Source: Pseudomonas sp. AFG_SD02_1510_Pfu_092
GTDB taxonomy: Bacteria > Pseudomonadota > Gammaproteobacteria > Pseudomonadales > Pseudomonadaceae
Assembly (NCBI RefSeq): GCF_003331055.1
Contig: NZ_PUQD01000030.1
Location: 1 to 62,999, forward strand
Reading direction: 5' to 3'
DNA: 62,999 bases
The notes beneath the pieces were generated by a model. It ran no database searches. It was not told the origin of the DNA and saw only the letters and a program-made list of their open reading frames with translations. The translations under genes and the position numbers were made by a program. This document shows positions 50,501-59,996 of this stretch, piece after piece (positions within the stretch are counted from its first letter, which is position 1; each line of letters begins with the position of its first letter).

Positions 50501-52034
50501 AGAGTTTATGCGTGCCATCCTCCAACCGCGCCGGCAGCCAATGATCCAGTGCGGCCCAGGCGCGGGTCGTTTCACGCCATACCACCGCCGTCACGCCAAC
50601 GGCCGCCACTTCCCTGGAGAGGTTGAGCACATGGTCCAGCGCGGCACTGCTGTCACCTTCACGCCAGTCCTCTACGGCATGGAACACCTCGTCGAGCATG
50701 TCCCAGGCCATCAGTGCCAACAACAAGGAGTTCAGCGCCGGAATGAACAGCCCGGCTACAGCCAGCAAAGTCCAGCCTTCGTCAACCAGACGTTGGTGAT
50801 GGGCTTCCTGGGTCTTCCGGTCGAGGTCTGCAACCGGTTTCGCTATCGACGCTGCATCGTCCTTTATCTGTGCAATGCGCTGCCTTGCTAGACCATCGAA
50901 CAACGGCAGCGGGTAATCGACCATATGCTGGTCCATCTCGCGGGTTGCTGCTTCCACAACGTCCACGAGCTCGTTGGCAACCCTGGAAAAGAACGCGTAG
51001 CTGTCACGGCGACGCACGAAGCGCCTGAAAAAGGCCTGATAGGCTGCGCTGCGCAGGCGCTTGCCCAGCACTTTGCGAACGAACGTTTCCAGGTCTGTGC
51101 TCACGCTCCACGGGCCATGCGGATCGCCCGGGATATAGACGATGATCCGCCGGCTGGCGTTGAACAGCCACCCCTCGTGCAGCACTTCCAGCACAACGAT
51201 CTGCTGCACCATGCAGTCGAATGCCTTGAGCTGGCGAGCCACGACCTTCGCTTCGTAGAACGTACCGGGCTGGCCTTGCTGATACAGCTCGGTGACCAGT
51301 TGCAGCTCCGCCGCATTGAGCACACCCTCTGTCTTGGCTTTGCACGCGTCCGTCAACATGACGCTGCGGTAGAGCCGGGCAAGCGCAGAATGAACGCTAT
51401 CCTGGCCGCCGGCCTGGCTGGCCGGTGCGTTGAGCACGCTGTCCAGATGACGCTGGTAACGCCCGCCCAGGTCCAGCTTGCGACACAGGCGGGCGAATGC
51501 AGGCGCGCTGGCTGAAGCAAGACGGCGTGACGACGCATCGACGATGCAATTGTCCCTGGGCTGCTCGTTGCGCCCCTCGCCCTCGGTGAAGTTGTTCAGC
51601 GCCGCCTCGATCAGCGGGACATCGAAGTTGTCTCTTGCCGGAAGGGGATGACGGCCCCAGGAAATGCCCGGTTTCGAGTCGGTGTAGGTGTACCAGGACC
51701 TGAAATAAAGGCCGTTGATCGCGTCGGTACTGCCGAAAGTGTCGCGCATGGCTTGCTGCAACAAGGGCGTGCAGAAATGGTCGATACCCTGGATACGCGC
51801 CAGTGCGGCCTTGAGCGCTTGCCGGGCAACGACGCTGTCCCTTATCGCCTGGCACAATGCCGCATGCTCCGAAGCGTACAGGCTGTTCACCGGACGGTTC
51901 TGCTCCGTGGCTGATACGATCCTCAAACGACGAATCCATCGGGGCATGCGGTTGACGATCAAGCTGTCCTGATACGCTTGCTCCATCGCCAGCGTATTGC
52001 CTTTTGCGGGGTGTTCCTGCAGTGAAATGGCCAT
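47526..52034 (-). CDS. Giant LRR-NEL protein: predicted secreted E3 ubiquitin ligase (IpaH/SspH-like) with dermonecrotic-toxin-like N-terminus
   Basis: The 1502-residue protein has an N-terminal ~1000-residue region of the DUF6543/dermonecrotic-toxin-like type with a hydrophobic segment (WTLLAVAGLFIPALNSLLLAL). Leucine-rich repeats occupy ~1060-1200 (LPPNLMLLRRLRVIDLSGNQI, LHYLNLSRNPL, LRELRLRNTRI, STLPDGISHNPSLYLLDAAEN). The C-terminal ~300 residues match the NEL domain, with the catalytic Cys1314 in NCADNATAVFDQL (CxD motif) and FIASDLADEDGAG. NEL proteins transfer ubiquitin inside eukaryotic hosts after secretion. The ATG at 52034 has AGAGG upstream. No secretion genes lie nearby. Confidence 0.9.
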   Translation of the reverse strand: MAISLQEHPAKGNTLAMEQAYQDSLIVNRMPRWIRRLRIVSATEQNRPVNSLYASEHAALCQAIRDSVVARQALKAALARIQGIDHFCTPLLQQAMRDTFGSTDAINGLYFRSWYTYTDSKPGISWGRHPLPARDNFDVPLIEAALNNFTEGEGRNEQPRDNCIVDASSRRLASASAPAFARLCRKLDLGGRYQRHLDSVLNAPASQAGGQDSVHSALARLYRSVMLTDACKAKTEGVLNAAELQLVTELYQQGQPGTFYEAKVVARQLKAFDCMVQQIVVLEVLHEGWLFNASRRIIVYIPGDPHGPWSVSTDLETFVRKVLGKRLRSAAYQAFFRRFVRRRDSYAFFSRVANELVDVVEAATREMDQHMVDYPLPLFDGLARQRIAQIKDDAASIAKPVADLDRKTQEAHHQRLVDEGWTLLAVAGLFIPALNSLLLALMAWDMLDEVFHAVEDWREGDSSAALDHVLNLSREVAAVGVTAVVWRETTRAWAALDHWLPARLEDGTHKLWNADLVPFRSSAPPADAVADAAGIYRAQGKCWMNMDGYYYEIVQRADEQWQLVPRRGHGPLLRHNEAGAWRTWAEQPASWADAYMICRRLGEPFARLDEPAIDQLMTIHGLDADYLRALHVYGRAAEAEIVDSADRLLIHQRVQTLLDGLRLARGLDDPQLLALARSLPGITEQQGPALAEQVWARRRQLFQRVYELHQADDDAAIATLRRVFPRLHYKAAQQLVEEATSQERQYLAHQGKVPFGLSRKARLSVLRIRVALACEALFIDTPQSLDLAKVALTLLDTLPGSELAPHWRLFDGDAFEPVLSLGRGLSFRLVHRDGLFELEDALGIGLHPPGELFEVMASALEANVIEQLGLSEPYAEDLRAALARQVPRRMQMIARTLGKNPEQPAWLPPLRLEDGRIGYPLGGGGVGGFARASTRPRALSARLRDLYPAYSDEQLEQWLTSLHALGRDTAAELGMLEQQSELLYSHLKTWELNGLLAGEKAERRRFRKALTECWRELVPERVLGPNEVLTVNWEYVGHSLRSLPDFPPQVSFPHVSGMALRHLKITEIPAKFLLAFPNVEVMELTNNRLQRLPPNLMLLRRLRVIDLSGNQIRLDQVQRVELAQCRNLHYLNLSRNPLYQPISVTHMIQLRELRLRNTRISTLPDGISHNPSLYLLDAAENALSSLPSGFLTSRLWRQGYVELTGNPLVYRQDGEAQALWRFPRDSTVPYKLRWLDRLADPLREDFAISWACVSLMEGADNFMGLLAALTRSRDFIHPQYFTLLATRVFDMMETMQQTPQLARMLLDNAVVENCADNATAVFDQLEERVLLWNAEHAAPTTGQEQALVALARQIWRKRQVEFIASDLADEDGAGRESIEYALALFIKLRDDLNLPLQINGMLYPDIPRLSDDQVRSVRLRINNRETSDTLAVWMVDKPFWLQYLDARFQNELLLPERFHAELEELQAAHAGAQRIARMMEEIDQWRYATRYQLTLDALDRWA

Positions 52035-52110
52035 GTTGCACCTCTGGCTGAGTCGGGGGCTCGACACTAGGTACAAAAGCGCAGGCCGGGAGGCTAGATA
52101 ATTACCGCTC

Positions 52111-54471
52111 TCAGAACAGCGGCAGCTGGCGGCCAGCCAGCGCGTCGAAACTGTCGCCAACGAAGGGCAGAATCGCGTCGGCCACCGGCTGCAACTGGCG
52201 CGTCAGGTAGTGTTCGTAGTCCACCGGCGCCTGCAGGTTTTCCAGTGGCTCCGGGCCAGCGGTGGTGACCAGGTAACTGATCCAGCCGCCCCGCTGATAT
52301 TGTTGCGGCCGGCCCAGGCGGCTGTTGTAGTCATCGGCCAGGCGCGCGGCGCGCACATGCGGCGGCACGTTGCGCTGGTAGTCGGCCAGCGGCCGGCGCA
52401 AGCGCTTGCGGTACACCAGCAGGCTATCGAGTTCGCCGGCCAGGGTCTGCTGCACGTACTGGCGTACATAGTCGCGGTAAGGCTGCCGGCGGAAAATACG
52501 CCCGTACAGTTCCTGCTGGAACTGCTGGGCCAGCGGCGACCAGTCGGTGCGCACCGCCTCCAGGCCCTTGTAGACCATGTCCTCGCGGCCATCGGGCCGT
52601 TGCACCAAGCCGGCATAGCGCTTCTTGCTGCCTTCGTCGGTACCGCGGATGGTCGGCATCAGAAAACGCCGGTAATGCACCTCGAACTGCAGCTCCAGCG
52701 CGCTTTCCAGGTTCAGCTGCTCGCGCAGGTGTGCGCGCCACCACTGGTTGACCTGCGCCACCAGCGCGCGCCCGATGTCTGCCGCAGCCTGTTCTTCATG
52801 GGCGCCTTTGAGCCAGACGAACGTCGAGTCGGTGTCGCCGTAGATGACCTCATAGCCTCTGGCCTCGATCAACTCGCGGGTCTGGCGCATGATCTGGTGG
52901 CCGCGCATGGTGATCGACGAGGCCAGGCGCGGGTCGAAGAAACGGCAACCACTCGAGCCCAACACCCCGTAGAAGGCGTTCATGATGATCTTCAGCGCCT
53001 GCGACAGCGGCGCATTGCCCTCGCGCTTGGCCGCCTCCCGGCCCTGCCATACCCGCTCGACGATGGCCGGCAGGCAATGCTGGCTGCGCGAAAACCGGCC
53101 GCCGCGGAAACCCGCCACCGAGTGTTGGTCATCAGGCAGACGCAAGCCTTCGACCAGCCCCACCGGGTCGATCAGGAACGTGCGGATGATCGACGGGTAC
53201 AGGCTCTTGTAGTCCAGCACCAGCACCGAGTCGTACAGCCCCGGGCGCGAATCCATGACGAAGCCGCCGGGGCTGGCTTCGTCGGGGCGGCTGCCGAGAT
53301 TGGGCGCGACGAAGCCCAGGCGGTGCATCTGCGGGATGTACAAATGGCAGAACGCGGCCACCGAACCACCGCTGCGGTCCACCGCCAGGCCAGTGACCGA
53401 CGCCCGTTCCAGGAGAAAGTCGAGCAGCCGGGTGTGGGCGAATATCCGCGTGACCAGCTCGCAGTCCTTGAGGTTGTAACGCGCCAGCGCCGGTTTGTCT
53501 TCGGCGAAGCGGCGGTTGATTTCATCCATGCGCTGGTACGGCGTGTCGATGGCCTTGCCTTCGCCAAGCAAGGTCTGGGCAACGCTTTCCAGGCTGAACG
53601 AAGGAAAGCTCCAGGTCGCCGAGCGCAGCGCCTCGATGCCATCGATCAACAGCCGCCCGGGGGCATCGGCAAACACGTGGCCACCGCCGGCATGGCTGCG
53701 CACGGTCATTGGCGCACCGTTACGCCCCAATGCCAGCGGCACCTGCAACTGCCGGGCGTGCTCATGCAGCAGGCGTAGGTCGAACTGGATCAGGTTCCAG
53801 CCGATGATCGCATCCGGGTCGTGCTCGGCCATCCACTGATTGAGGCAGGCCAGCAGGGCCGCGCGGTCGGCGCAATAGTGCAGGTCGAAATCAAGCTCGG
53901 TGGCAGGGCCGTTGGCCGGGCCGAGCATGTAGACCTGGCGTTGCCCGCAGCCTTCCAGGGCAATGCTGTACAACTCACCGCGCTCGCTGGTCTCGATGTC
54001 CAGCGACACCAGCCGCAGTGGCGGGCGGTAGCCGGGCACCGGCTTGAGCTGGGCGTCGCAATACACCCCGTGGGCATCCGGCTGGCCGGTGAACTGCACC
54101 GGGGCGGTGATGAAGCGCTCCATCAGGTAGCGTTCGGGCGGGCGGATGTCGGCTTCGAACACCTCGATACCGGCGCTGCGCAGGCGTTGCTCGAGCTGCA
54201 GCAGTTGCCGGTGCTGGCGGCAATACAGGCCCAGCACCGGGCGCTGGTCGAAATCTTTCAGGCGCAGCGGCCTCAGCTGTGCCCCAGGTTCCTTGGCCAG
54301 CAGTACCCGGGCATGCTCAGCCTGTGCCTGCGGGATGAACGCCACCGACTCCTGCGGCGCCAGGCGCAGCTGTCGCGGCCCCTGATCGGTGGCCAGCCAG
54401 AATTCCACGCAGGTGCCTTCAGGTGTGTCATGCCAATGCCGGGTCAGGACAAAGCCCTGCTGCAACTCCAC
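52111..54471 (-). CDS. polB: DNA polymerase II (family B)
   Basis: The 786-residue enzyme (E. coli Pol II has 783) has the exonuclease motifs [17 protein letters not shown] and [11 protein letters not shown], and the polymerase motifs [39 protein letters not shown] and [13 protein letters not shown]. It is an SOS-linked repair polymerase. The preferred start is a GTG at 54471 with AGAGGT upstream, matching the E. coli protein's opening ([14 protein letters not shown]); an upstream ATG at 54561 adds an unrelated leader. Confidence 0.95.
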   Translation of the reverse strand: MELQQGFVLTRHWHDTPEGTCVEFWLATDQGPRQLRLAPQESVAFIPQAQAEHARVLLAKEPGAQLRPLRLKDFDQRPVLGLYCRQHRQLLQLEQRLRSAGIEVFEADIRPPERYLMERFITAPVQFTGQPDAHGVYCDAQLKPVPGYRPPLRLVSLDIETSERGELYSIALEGCGQRQVYMLGPANGPATELDFDLHYCADRAALLACLNQWMAEHDPDAIIGWNLIQFDLRLLHEHARQLQVPLALGRNGAPMTVRSHAGGGHVFADAPGRLLIDGIEALRSATWSFPSFSLESVAQTLLGEGKAIDTPYQRMDEINRRFAEDKPALARYNLKDCELVTRIFAHTRLLDFLLERASVTGLAVDRSGGSVAAFCHLYIPQMHRLGFVAPNLGSRPDEASPGGFVMDSRPGLYDSVLVLDYKSLYPSIIRTFLIDPVGLVEGLRLPDDQHSVAGFRGGRFSRSQHCLPAIVERVWQGREAAKREGNAPLSQALKIIMNAFYGVLGSSGCRFFDPRLASSITMRGHQIMRQTRELIEARGYEVIYGDTDSTFVWLKGAHEEQAAADIGRALVAQVNQWWRAHLREQLNLESALELQFEVHYRRFLMPTIRGTDEGSKKRYAGLVQRPDGREDMVYKGLEAVRTDWSPLAQQFQQELYGRIFRRQPYRDYVRQYVQQTLAGELDSLLVYRKRLRRPLADYQRNVPPHVRAARLADDYNSRLGRPQQYQRGGWISYLVTTAGPEPLENLQAPVDYEHYLTRQLQPVADAILPFVGDSFDALAGRQLPLF

Positions 54472-54591
54472 CGCGTCGACCTCTGAATCGTTTGTTGTAC
54501 GAATGGTGGCGATTCTACCGCCGACGCAGGGTTGCAGTGCATTTTTGTGGCGCCCATCCAACGGACCGCGCTCAAGACCTGCGCATTACTG

Positions 54592-54720
54592 TGGGAGCGG
54601 GCGTGCCCGCGAAGCAGGCGACGCGGTGGAATGTAAACGATGTCTCCGGTTTGTACCGCGGGCAAGCCCGCTCCCACAGGGAGCGCGCCAGCTTTCAACA
54701 TGACTGCAACACCGTTGCTC
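54592..54720. repeat. REP pair with a diverged copy of the dispersed element
   Basis: GTGGGAGCGGGCGTGCCCGC at 54591 and CGCGGGCAAGCCCGCTCCCA at 54659 form a BIME between the polB start and the LysR stop. It is joined at 54680-54720 to GAGCGCGCCAGCTTTCAACA..GTTGCTC, a diverged version of the blocks at 15627 and 43155. Confidence 0.8.
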
Positions 54721-54737
54721 TACCAGGGCGCCACGGT

Positions 54738-55658
54738 TCAACCGTACAGATAGTCGATGTCCTTGTACGCCAGCGGCGGCACCTGGCCGTGCAGGAAGTC
54801 GCGCAGCTTGTGCATCTGCCGTGCCTTGGGGCTGGCCTTGAGCCAGGTCATGTAATAGCCGTCGCCCGTGGCCACCGCGTGCTTGAACGGCGTGACCAGG
54901 CGCCCCGCGCCCAGGTCGGCACTGGCCAGCACCAGGTCGACTACCGAAATACCCAGGCCTTGCTGGGCGGCCGAGATGCCCTGGTCGAGGGTATCGAACA
55001 CCTGCCCGTGGTCGATGCTGATGTCCAGCGCGTCCATGCGCGCCAGCCAGCGCCGCCAGTCACGCCGGTCAGGGGACGGGTGCAGAAACTCGCACTGGGC
55101 CAGGTCCGCCAGGTCCGGCTGCGCCTGGCTCATGTAATCCGGGTGGCACACCGGGATCAGCCATTCATCGAACAGCTTGAAACTCTCGATATCAGCGGGA
55201 AAACGCCCGTTGGCCAGCAGGATCGCGCAGTCGTAGGGCTCGGAATAGAAATCCACGCTGTCGATGTCCATCCACACGCTGGAAAGCTGCACGCTGCAGT
55301 TGTCGTCGACTTTCTTGAACGCATCCAGCGCCCGCAACAGCCAGCGCACGGTGAGCGTGGACGGCGCCTTCAGGCGCAGGCCGTAGCGGTCCTGGCGCAA
55401 TAGCGCGCAGGCATTTTCGATGATCTTGAACCCGACCTTGAGCTCCTGCGCCAGCAGGCGACCGTGCTCGGTCAGGGCCAGCTTCGGCCCGCGACGTTCG
55501 AACAGGTCGCAGCCGAACAGCGCTTCCAAGGTCTTGATGTGATGGCTGACCGCGCCCTGGGTCAGGGCCAGCTCTTCCGCTGCCCGGGTAAATGAGCCAT
55601 AGCGCGAGGCAACCTCGAAGGCGCGCAGGGCATGCAGAGCCTGAATCCGTTCCGACAT
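54738..55658 (-). CDS. LysR-family regulator, GcvA-like
   Basis: The 306-residue protein has the LysR winged helix (IQALHALRAFEVASRYGSFT, LTQGAVSHHIKTLEALFG, DLFERRGPKLALTEHG) of the GcvA/AmpR-like subgroup that controls amino-acid or cell-wall genes. It is divergent from the YcgG-type gene at 55819, its likely target. The 160-base gap between the start codons is AT-rich. Confidence 0.92.
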   Translation of the reverse strand: MSERIQALHALRAFEVASRYGSFTRAAEELALTQGAVSHHIKTLEALFGCDLFERRGPKLALTEHGRLLAQELKVGFKIIENACALLRQDRYGLRLKAPSTLTVRWLLRALDAFKKVDDNCSVQLSSVWMDIDSVDFYSEPYDCAILLANGRFPADIESFKLFDEWLIPVCHPDYMSQAQPDLADLAQCEFLHPSPDRRDWRRWLARMDALDISIDHGQVFDTLDQGISAAQQGLGISVVDLVLASADLGAGRLVTPFKHAVATGDGYYMTWLKASPKARQMHKLRDFLHGQVPPLAYKDIDYLYG

Positions 55659-55818
55659 GGCGATGTCCCAATCATGAATAAGACTAATAGTAGGTCATAG
55701 TTCCACCCGTTTTACAACGTCACGGGCGTCTCGGAAAATGCGGGTAAATTATAAACATAACCAAGATCCTGCCTGCATGTGACTGGAAAGTTCACCTATC
55801 TTAACGCCTGGGGAAATC

Positions 55819-56607
55819 ATGTTTACGGGTTATGGAACTTGCTATCGCCTGGACGCGCTCGAGCTGGCTGCTCAACATGCCCGGAACACCCACCACTGGA
55901 CTGGCAAAGCCGTTGAACATTTTCGCAGTGTACTCGCCAACCCCGAGTTCCCCTGCCTGTTCGGCCGCAAGGCGGTAAACGGCGCCACCTGCCACATCCT
56001 CTTCGCGCGCGCCGAGCAACTGGCCGACGACATCGCCCAAGGCCTGGACGACTACGTGCGCACCGTCGCCCCGATCCCGCCCAAGCAGCGTATCGGCAGC
56101 CCACTGGTGGTGTTTCTCGAAACCGCCAGCGACAGCGCCCTGGCCGAGCAGCAGGCGCTGGCCTGGAAAGTGCTGCGCGGCGTGCATGCGCGCGACCCGC
56201 AGCCCTGGCCGCAGGGCATGCCGACCTCCCCCGACGACAGCGGCTGGTCGTTCTGCTATGCCGGCATGCCGTTGTTCATCAACATGAACTTCCCCGGCCA
56301 CCAGCAGATGAAAAGCCGCAACCTGGGGCCGCACATCACCTTTGTCATCAACCCGCGGGCGAACTTCGATGAAGTGGCCAACGCCAACACCGAAAGCGGC
56401 CAGCGTATTCGCGAACGCATCCGCGAACGCGTGCACCACTACAACGATGGCGTCATGCCCGACACCCTCGGCTTCTTCGGCGATGCCGACAACTACGAGT
56501 GGAAGCAGTATCAACTGCAGGAGGCCGGGTCGCTCAACCCGTCTCGCTGCCCGTTCCACGCCCATGCCGCTCACCCGGCAACACCCGACATACTGATCGA
56601 GACCTGA
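55819..56607 (+). CDS. YqcI/YcgG family protein
   Basis: The 262-residue protein carries YqcI/YcgG hallmarks: FPCLFGRKAVNGATCHILFA, the PSDDSGWSFCYAGMPLFINMNFPGHQQMKSRNLGPHITFVINPR region, and RCPFHAHA at the end. The cysteine/histidine pattern resembles haem-oxygenase-like or other metal enzymes, but the family has few studied members. It is followed two bases after its stop by a LysE-type exporter gene, a repeated pairing suggesting production and export of a small molecule. Confidence 0.88.
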   Translation: MFTGYGTCYRLDALELAAQHARNTHHWTGKAVEHFRSVLANPEFPCLFGRKAVNGATCHILFARAEQLADDIAQGLDDYVRTVAPIPPKQRIGSPLVVFLETASDSALAEQQALAWKVLRGVHARDPQPWPQGMPTSPDDSGWSFCYAGMPLFINMNFPGHQQMKSRNLGPHITFVINPRANFDEVANANTESGQRIRERIRERVHHYNDGVMPDTLGFFGDADNYEWKQYQLQEAGSLNPSRCPFHAHAAHPATPDILIET

Positions 56608-56609
56608 CC

Positions 56610-57236
56610 GTGAACACCGCACTCACCGCCACCTATGCCCTTACCGTCCTGCTGCTGATCGCCACCCCCGGCCCGGTGGTGGCACTGATCGTCAACACCG
56701 CGGCCGCCTCCGGCTCGCGCAAGGCCATGTTCACTGCCGTCGGCACCAACTGGGCGTCACTGGTGCTGATTGGCGCGGCCGCCTGGATCATCCTCACCAG
56801 TGCCGCCATCGACAAGGCCTGGCTCAGCGCCATGAGCCTGCTGGGTTGCCTGTTCATCGGCTACATCGCCGTGGGCACCCTGCGAGACGCCCTGCAGGCA
56901 CCTGCCGCCGAGGCGCAGGGCGAGCTTGCCAAGCCAGGGCGCGGCGGCCTGCTGCAAGGTTTCATGGTGGGTATTTCCAACCCCAAGGACATCATCTTCT
57001 TCATCGCCTTCTTCCCCCAGTTCATCCAGATCACCGAGTCGTTCGGCAAGAGCATGGTGGTGCTGTCGCTGCTCTGGGTAGCCATCGATTTCGCCGTGCT
57101 CAGCCTGTACATCTTCGCCATCGGCAAGATCGCTTCGCAGCGCAGCAACCGCATGATCAGCCTGGCATCGGGCGTCGCCCTGCTGCTGATCGCTGCCGGT
57201 GGCCTGCTGTACAACTTCAGGGAGCTGACGGCCTGA
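56610..57236 (+). CDS. LysE/RhtB-family amino-acid-type exporter
   Basis: The 208-residue membrane protein has six helices and the LysE signature TPGPVVALIVNTAAASGSRKAMFTAVGTNWAS and GFMVGISNPKDIIFFIAFFPQFI. It starts at a GTG (56610) just behind the YcgG stop codon. RhtB/LysE proteins export amino acids or related metabolites. Confidence 0.9.
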   Translation: MNTALTATYALTVLLLIATPGPVVALIVNTAAASGSRKAMFTAVGTNWASLVLIGAAAWIILTSAAIDKAWLSAMSLLGCLFIGYIAVGTLRDALQAPAAEAQGELAKPGRGGLLQGFMVGISNPKDIIFFIAFFPQFIQITESFGKSMVVLSLLWVAIDFAVLSLYIFAIGKIASQRSNRMISLASGVALLLIAAGGLLYNFRELTA

Positions 57237-57275
57237 ACGTCACGCACAGCGCCCGCTGCAATTGCAGGAGAACCC

Positions 57276-58358
57276 ATGCCCCCGACTGACACGCGCCCGC
57301 CTCCTTCGCCGTTGCAACAGGACTACCAGCGCTTTCTGCTGCTGGGCAGCCGTCGCGCCCCGCACACCGTGCATGTGCACGAAACCGGCTACCGCTCCGG
57401 CACCATCAACACCGACGCCCTGGGCCTGCGTTACAGCCATTGCGCCGGCAAGCGCTTTTCGCCAGCCGAGCGAGGCGGAGCAGCGCGCGTCAACCTGCTG
57501 GTCGGTGGCTCCACCGCCTTGGGCATCGGTGCCAGCTCCGATGAACACACAGTGGCCTCGCACCTGTCGATGCTCACCGGCGAAGTCTGGCTGAGCCTGG
57601 CCGGCTGCGGGCTGAATGCCAGCCAGGAGCTGCTGATGTTCCTTACGCATCAGCACCGCCTTGGCCAGCTCGGTCATGTGGTGGTGCTCAGCGGCCTCAA
57701 CAGCCTGGCCCACGAAGCCCTGTGCGAAGTCCTCGCCAGCCTCAACGACCCGCAGCACGCCAAGGCCTATCAGGACTTTCTCAACAGTTTCAGCGAAGGC
57801 ATGCAGCCCACGGCGGCGCCGCGCCGGCAGTCGCTGTGGCGGCGTATCGGCCAGGCCTTGGCCACGCCCTCGGTGGTAGCGCCGGCCAGCTGGCCGCTGT
57901 CGCCCGCGGAAAAGCGCCTGGCCCGTGCCGCCGACACCATTGGCCGGACCTTGCGTCAATGGGACCGGCTACTGGCAGACAGCCACTCCACCCTCACCTT
58001 CATCCTCCAGCCTTTGCTGCCTTGGTGCCGCGACAGCTTGCCCGCTGGCGAGCAGGCCATGCTGGACGCGCTGGAGCGGCAACCGGCCAATTTCGACCGG
58101 CTGCTGGCCGGCGCCTTCGACAGCCAGCTGCACTCGGCCTTCTTCCGCCGCATCAAGCAACAGGCCGACCCGGTGCCGTGCTACGACATGAACTGCATGC
58201 TCAGCAGCTCGCCGGTATTCGGCGCCGACCTGTTCATCGACCGCCTGCACCTGAACGACCTGGGCAACAATGCCCTGGCCAAGGTGATTACCGCCAAGCT
58301 TGGCCTGGCGCAGGAAAAACATGCCCTGCGCAAGGCCACGCCGGTCAAGCTCGTCTGA
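57276..58358 (+). CDS. SGNH/GDSL-hydrolase-like protein
   Basis: The 360-residue protein has a block-I-like LLVGGSTALGIGASSDEHT near residue 70 and a C-terminal DRLHLNDLGNNALA (DxxH pair with Asp and His) near residue 320, as in SGNH-fold esterases or acyltransferases. There is no signal peptide. It follows the LysE gene by 39 bases in the same direction, so the three genes may be an operon. The substrate is unknown. Confidence 0.75.
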   Translation: MPPTDTRPPPSPLQQDYQRFLLLGSRRAPHTVHVHETGYRSGTINTDALGLRYSHCAGKRFSPAERGGAARVNLLVGGSTALGIGASSDEHTVASHLSMLTGEVWLSLAGCGLNASQELLMFLTHQHRLGQLGHVVVLSGLNSLAHEALCEVLASLNDPQHAKAYQDFLNSFSEGMQPTAAPRRQSLWRRIGQALATPSVVAPASWPLSPAEKRLARAADTIGRTLRQWDRLLADSHSTLTFILQPLLPWCRDSLPAGEQAMLDALERQPANFDRLLAGAFDSQLHSAFFRRIKQQADPVPCYDMNCMLSSSPVFGADLFIDRLHLNDLGNNALAKVITAKLGLAQEKHALRKATPVKLV

Positions 58359-58496
58359 CAGTCGCCCGGTGGTCTTCCGGCCAGGCCCCTTGGGTGGCTA
58401 GAATAGGCCGTCGTTCCGACCTGCCCGAGGCGCACGCTTGACCGCCATGAACAACCGAGCCGTCCATCAGTACCTGGCGCCCCCTGGAGCTTGCCT

Positions 58497-59192
58497 GTGA
58501 ACCGCATGCTTCGCTTGCCCGCACTGTTGATCGCCGTGATGCCGCTGGCCGCGCCTGCGCTGGAAGTGCGCATCGACCCCCACGCCGACCTGCTCTACCG
58601 CCAGGCCTTGCCGCTGCTGGAACAGGCCGATCGCCAGGACGAAGGCACCAGCACGCTGCGCACGGCGGTGGGCGGCGACCCGGAGCTGAGCCGCCAGGGC
58701 CAGGCCATGGCCCACACCCTGCCGACAGCGGTCGCCTTGCTGAAAAAATCCGTGGAGCTGGGCCATCCGGTCGCCCAGTACCGCCTGGCGCTGTACTACA
58801 TGACCTACCTGCCCGCCGCGCAAATTCCGGATGCCGCCTGCCCGTTGCTCGAAGCCAGCCTCAAGCAGGGCTTTGCCGCACCGGCACCGGCCATCGCCAC
58901 CTGGTGCCCACCCTACAACGTCAGCAGCGAATACCGTGACGCGCTGGAAGCCATCCCCAGCATGGCCACCGTGTATGCCCCCTACTACCCGCAACCGGCC
59001 ACGCGCCTGGCCTGCAACCGCAGCCGGCCACAAGGCCTGGAAATGCAGTGGGGGCGCCAGCGTGACTACCAGGCCGAGGTGTACCGCCTGCTCGGTGAGC
59101 TGGACCCGCAGCAGCGCCGCAGCCTGCTGCAGAAAGCCGTCGACACCAACGGCTGCGTGACGGCGCAGCAGCACCTGACCAGCCACCCGTAA
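58497..59192 (+). CDS. Periplasmic Sel1/TPR-like protein of unknown function
   Basis: The 231-residue protein starts at a GTG (58497) with GGAG seven bases upstream and has a signal peptide (LLIAVMPLAAPA). The mature domain has Sel1-like helices (LPTAVALLKKSVELGHPVAQYRLALYYM) and four cysteines. It lies 138 bases after the SGNH-like gene. Confidence 0.82.
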   Translation: MNRMLRLPALLIAVMPLAAPALEVRIDPHADLLYRQALPLLEQADRQDEGTSTLRTAVGGDPELSRQGQAMAHTLPTAVALLKKSVELGHPVAQYRLALYYMTYLPAAQIPDAACPLLEASLKQGFAAPAPAIATWCPPYNVSSEYRDALEAIPSMATVYAPYYPQPATRLACNRSRPQGLEMQWGRQRDYQAEVYRLLGELDPQQRRSLLQKAVDTNGCVTAQQHLTSHP

Positions 59193-59303
59193 CGCTCGCC
59201 GGGCGCGGCACCTGGCGCGACCGGCTCGACCAGCAAGATCGTTCAAGCCATCTCGCGCCCGCTCTGGCATGCTGGCCTGCCCTGTACACGTAATGCAGCC
59301 ATC

Positions 59304-59996
59304 ATGCCCCACATCGCTCGCCAAGCCTTTCTCCACGGCGCCATCGCCAGTCTGCCGTTGTCTCTGGCCGTAGCCCCCTGGGGTCTGCTGGCCGGCTCCA
59401 TGGCCATCGAGGCCAACCTCAGCGCCTGGGAGGGGCAAGGGCTGTCGGCCATCGTCTTCGCCGGTGCCGCGCAACTGGTGGCCATCGGCATGCTCAAGGG
59501 CGGCGCCAACCTGGCCTCAATCCTGTTGACCACCCTGCTGCTGACCTCGCAACACCTGCTGTATGGCCTGTCGATGCGGCCGGTGCTGTCCAGCCAGCCG
59601 CTGCGCTGGCGGCTGGGCCTGGGCTTTCTGCTGACCGACGAATTCTTCGCCCTGACCAGCCAGTACGACCAGCAGCAGTTCAACCGCTGGTACGCGCTGG
59701 GCGTGGGCCTGACCTTCTACATCGCCTGGAACCTGTTTACCCTGGCCGGGATCCTGCTGGGGCAGAACATTCCGCATATGGACCAGCTCGGCCTGGACTT
59801 TTCCATCGTCGCCACCTTCGTCGCCCTGATCGCGCCGTTGGTGCGCAACCTGGCCACCGTTGTGTGCGTCGCCGTGTCGCTGTTCTGCTCGGTGCTGTTC
59901 AGCCACTGGCACTGGGAGACCGCGCTGGTCGCCGCCGGCCTGCTGGGCATGAGCGCCGGCTTCATCTGCCAGAAATTCAGCGGAGCCCGCGCATGA
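59304..59996 (+). CDS. azlC: AzlC-family branched-chain amino-acid exporter subunit
   Basis: The 230-residue membrane protein has the AzlC pattern: GAIASLPLSLAVAPWGLLAGSMA, FAGAAQLVAIGML, TLLLTSQHLLYGLSMRP and LLTDEFFALTSQYD. With AzlD it exports branched-chain or related amino acids. Its stop overlaps the azlD start by four bases. Confidence 0.93.
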   Translation: MPHIARQAFLHGAIASLPLSLAVAPWGLLAGSMAIEANLSAWEGQGLSAIVFAGAAQLVAIGMLKGGANLASILLTTLLLTSQHLLYGLSMRPVLSSQPLRWRLGLGFLLTDEFFALTSQYDQQQFNRWYALGVGLTFYIAWNLFTLAGILLGQNIPHMDQLGLDFSIVATFVALIAPLVRNLATVVCVAVSLFCSVLFSHWHWETALVAAGLLGMSAGFICQKFSGARA

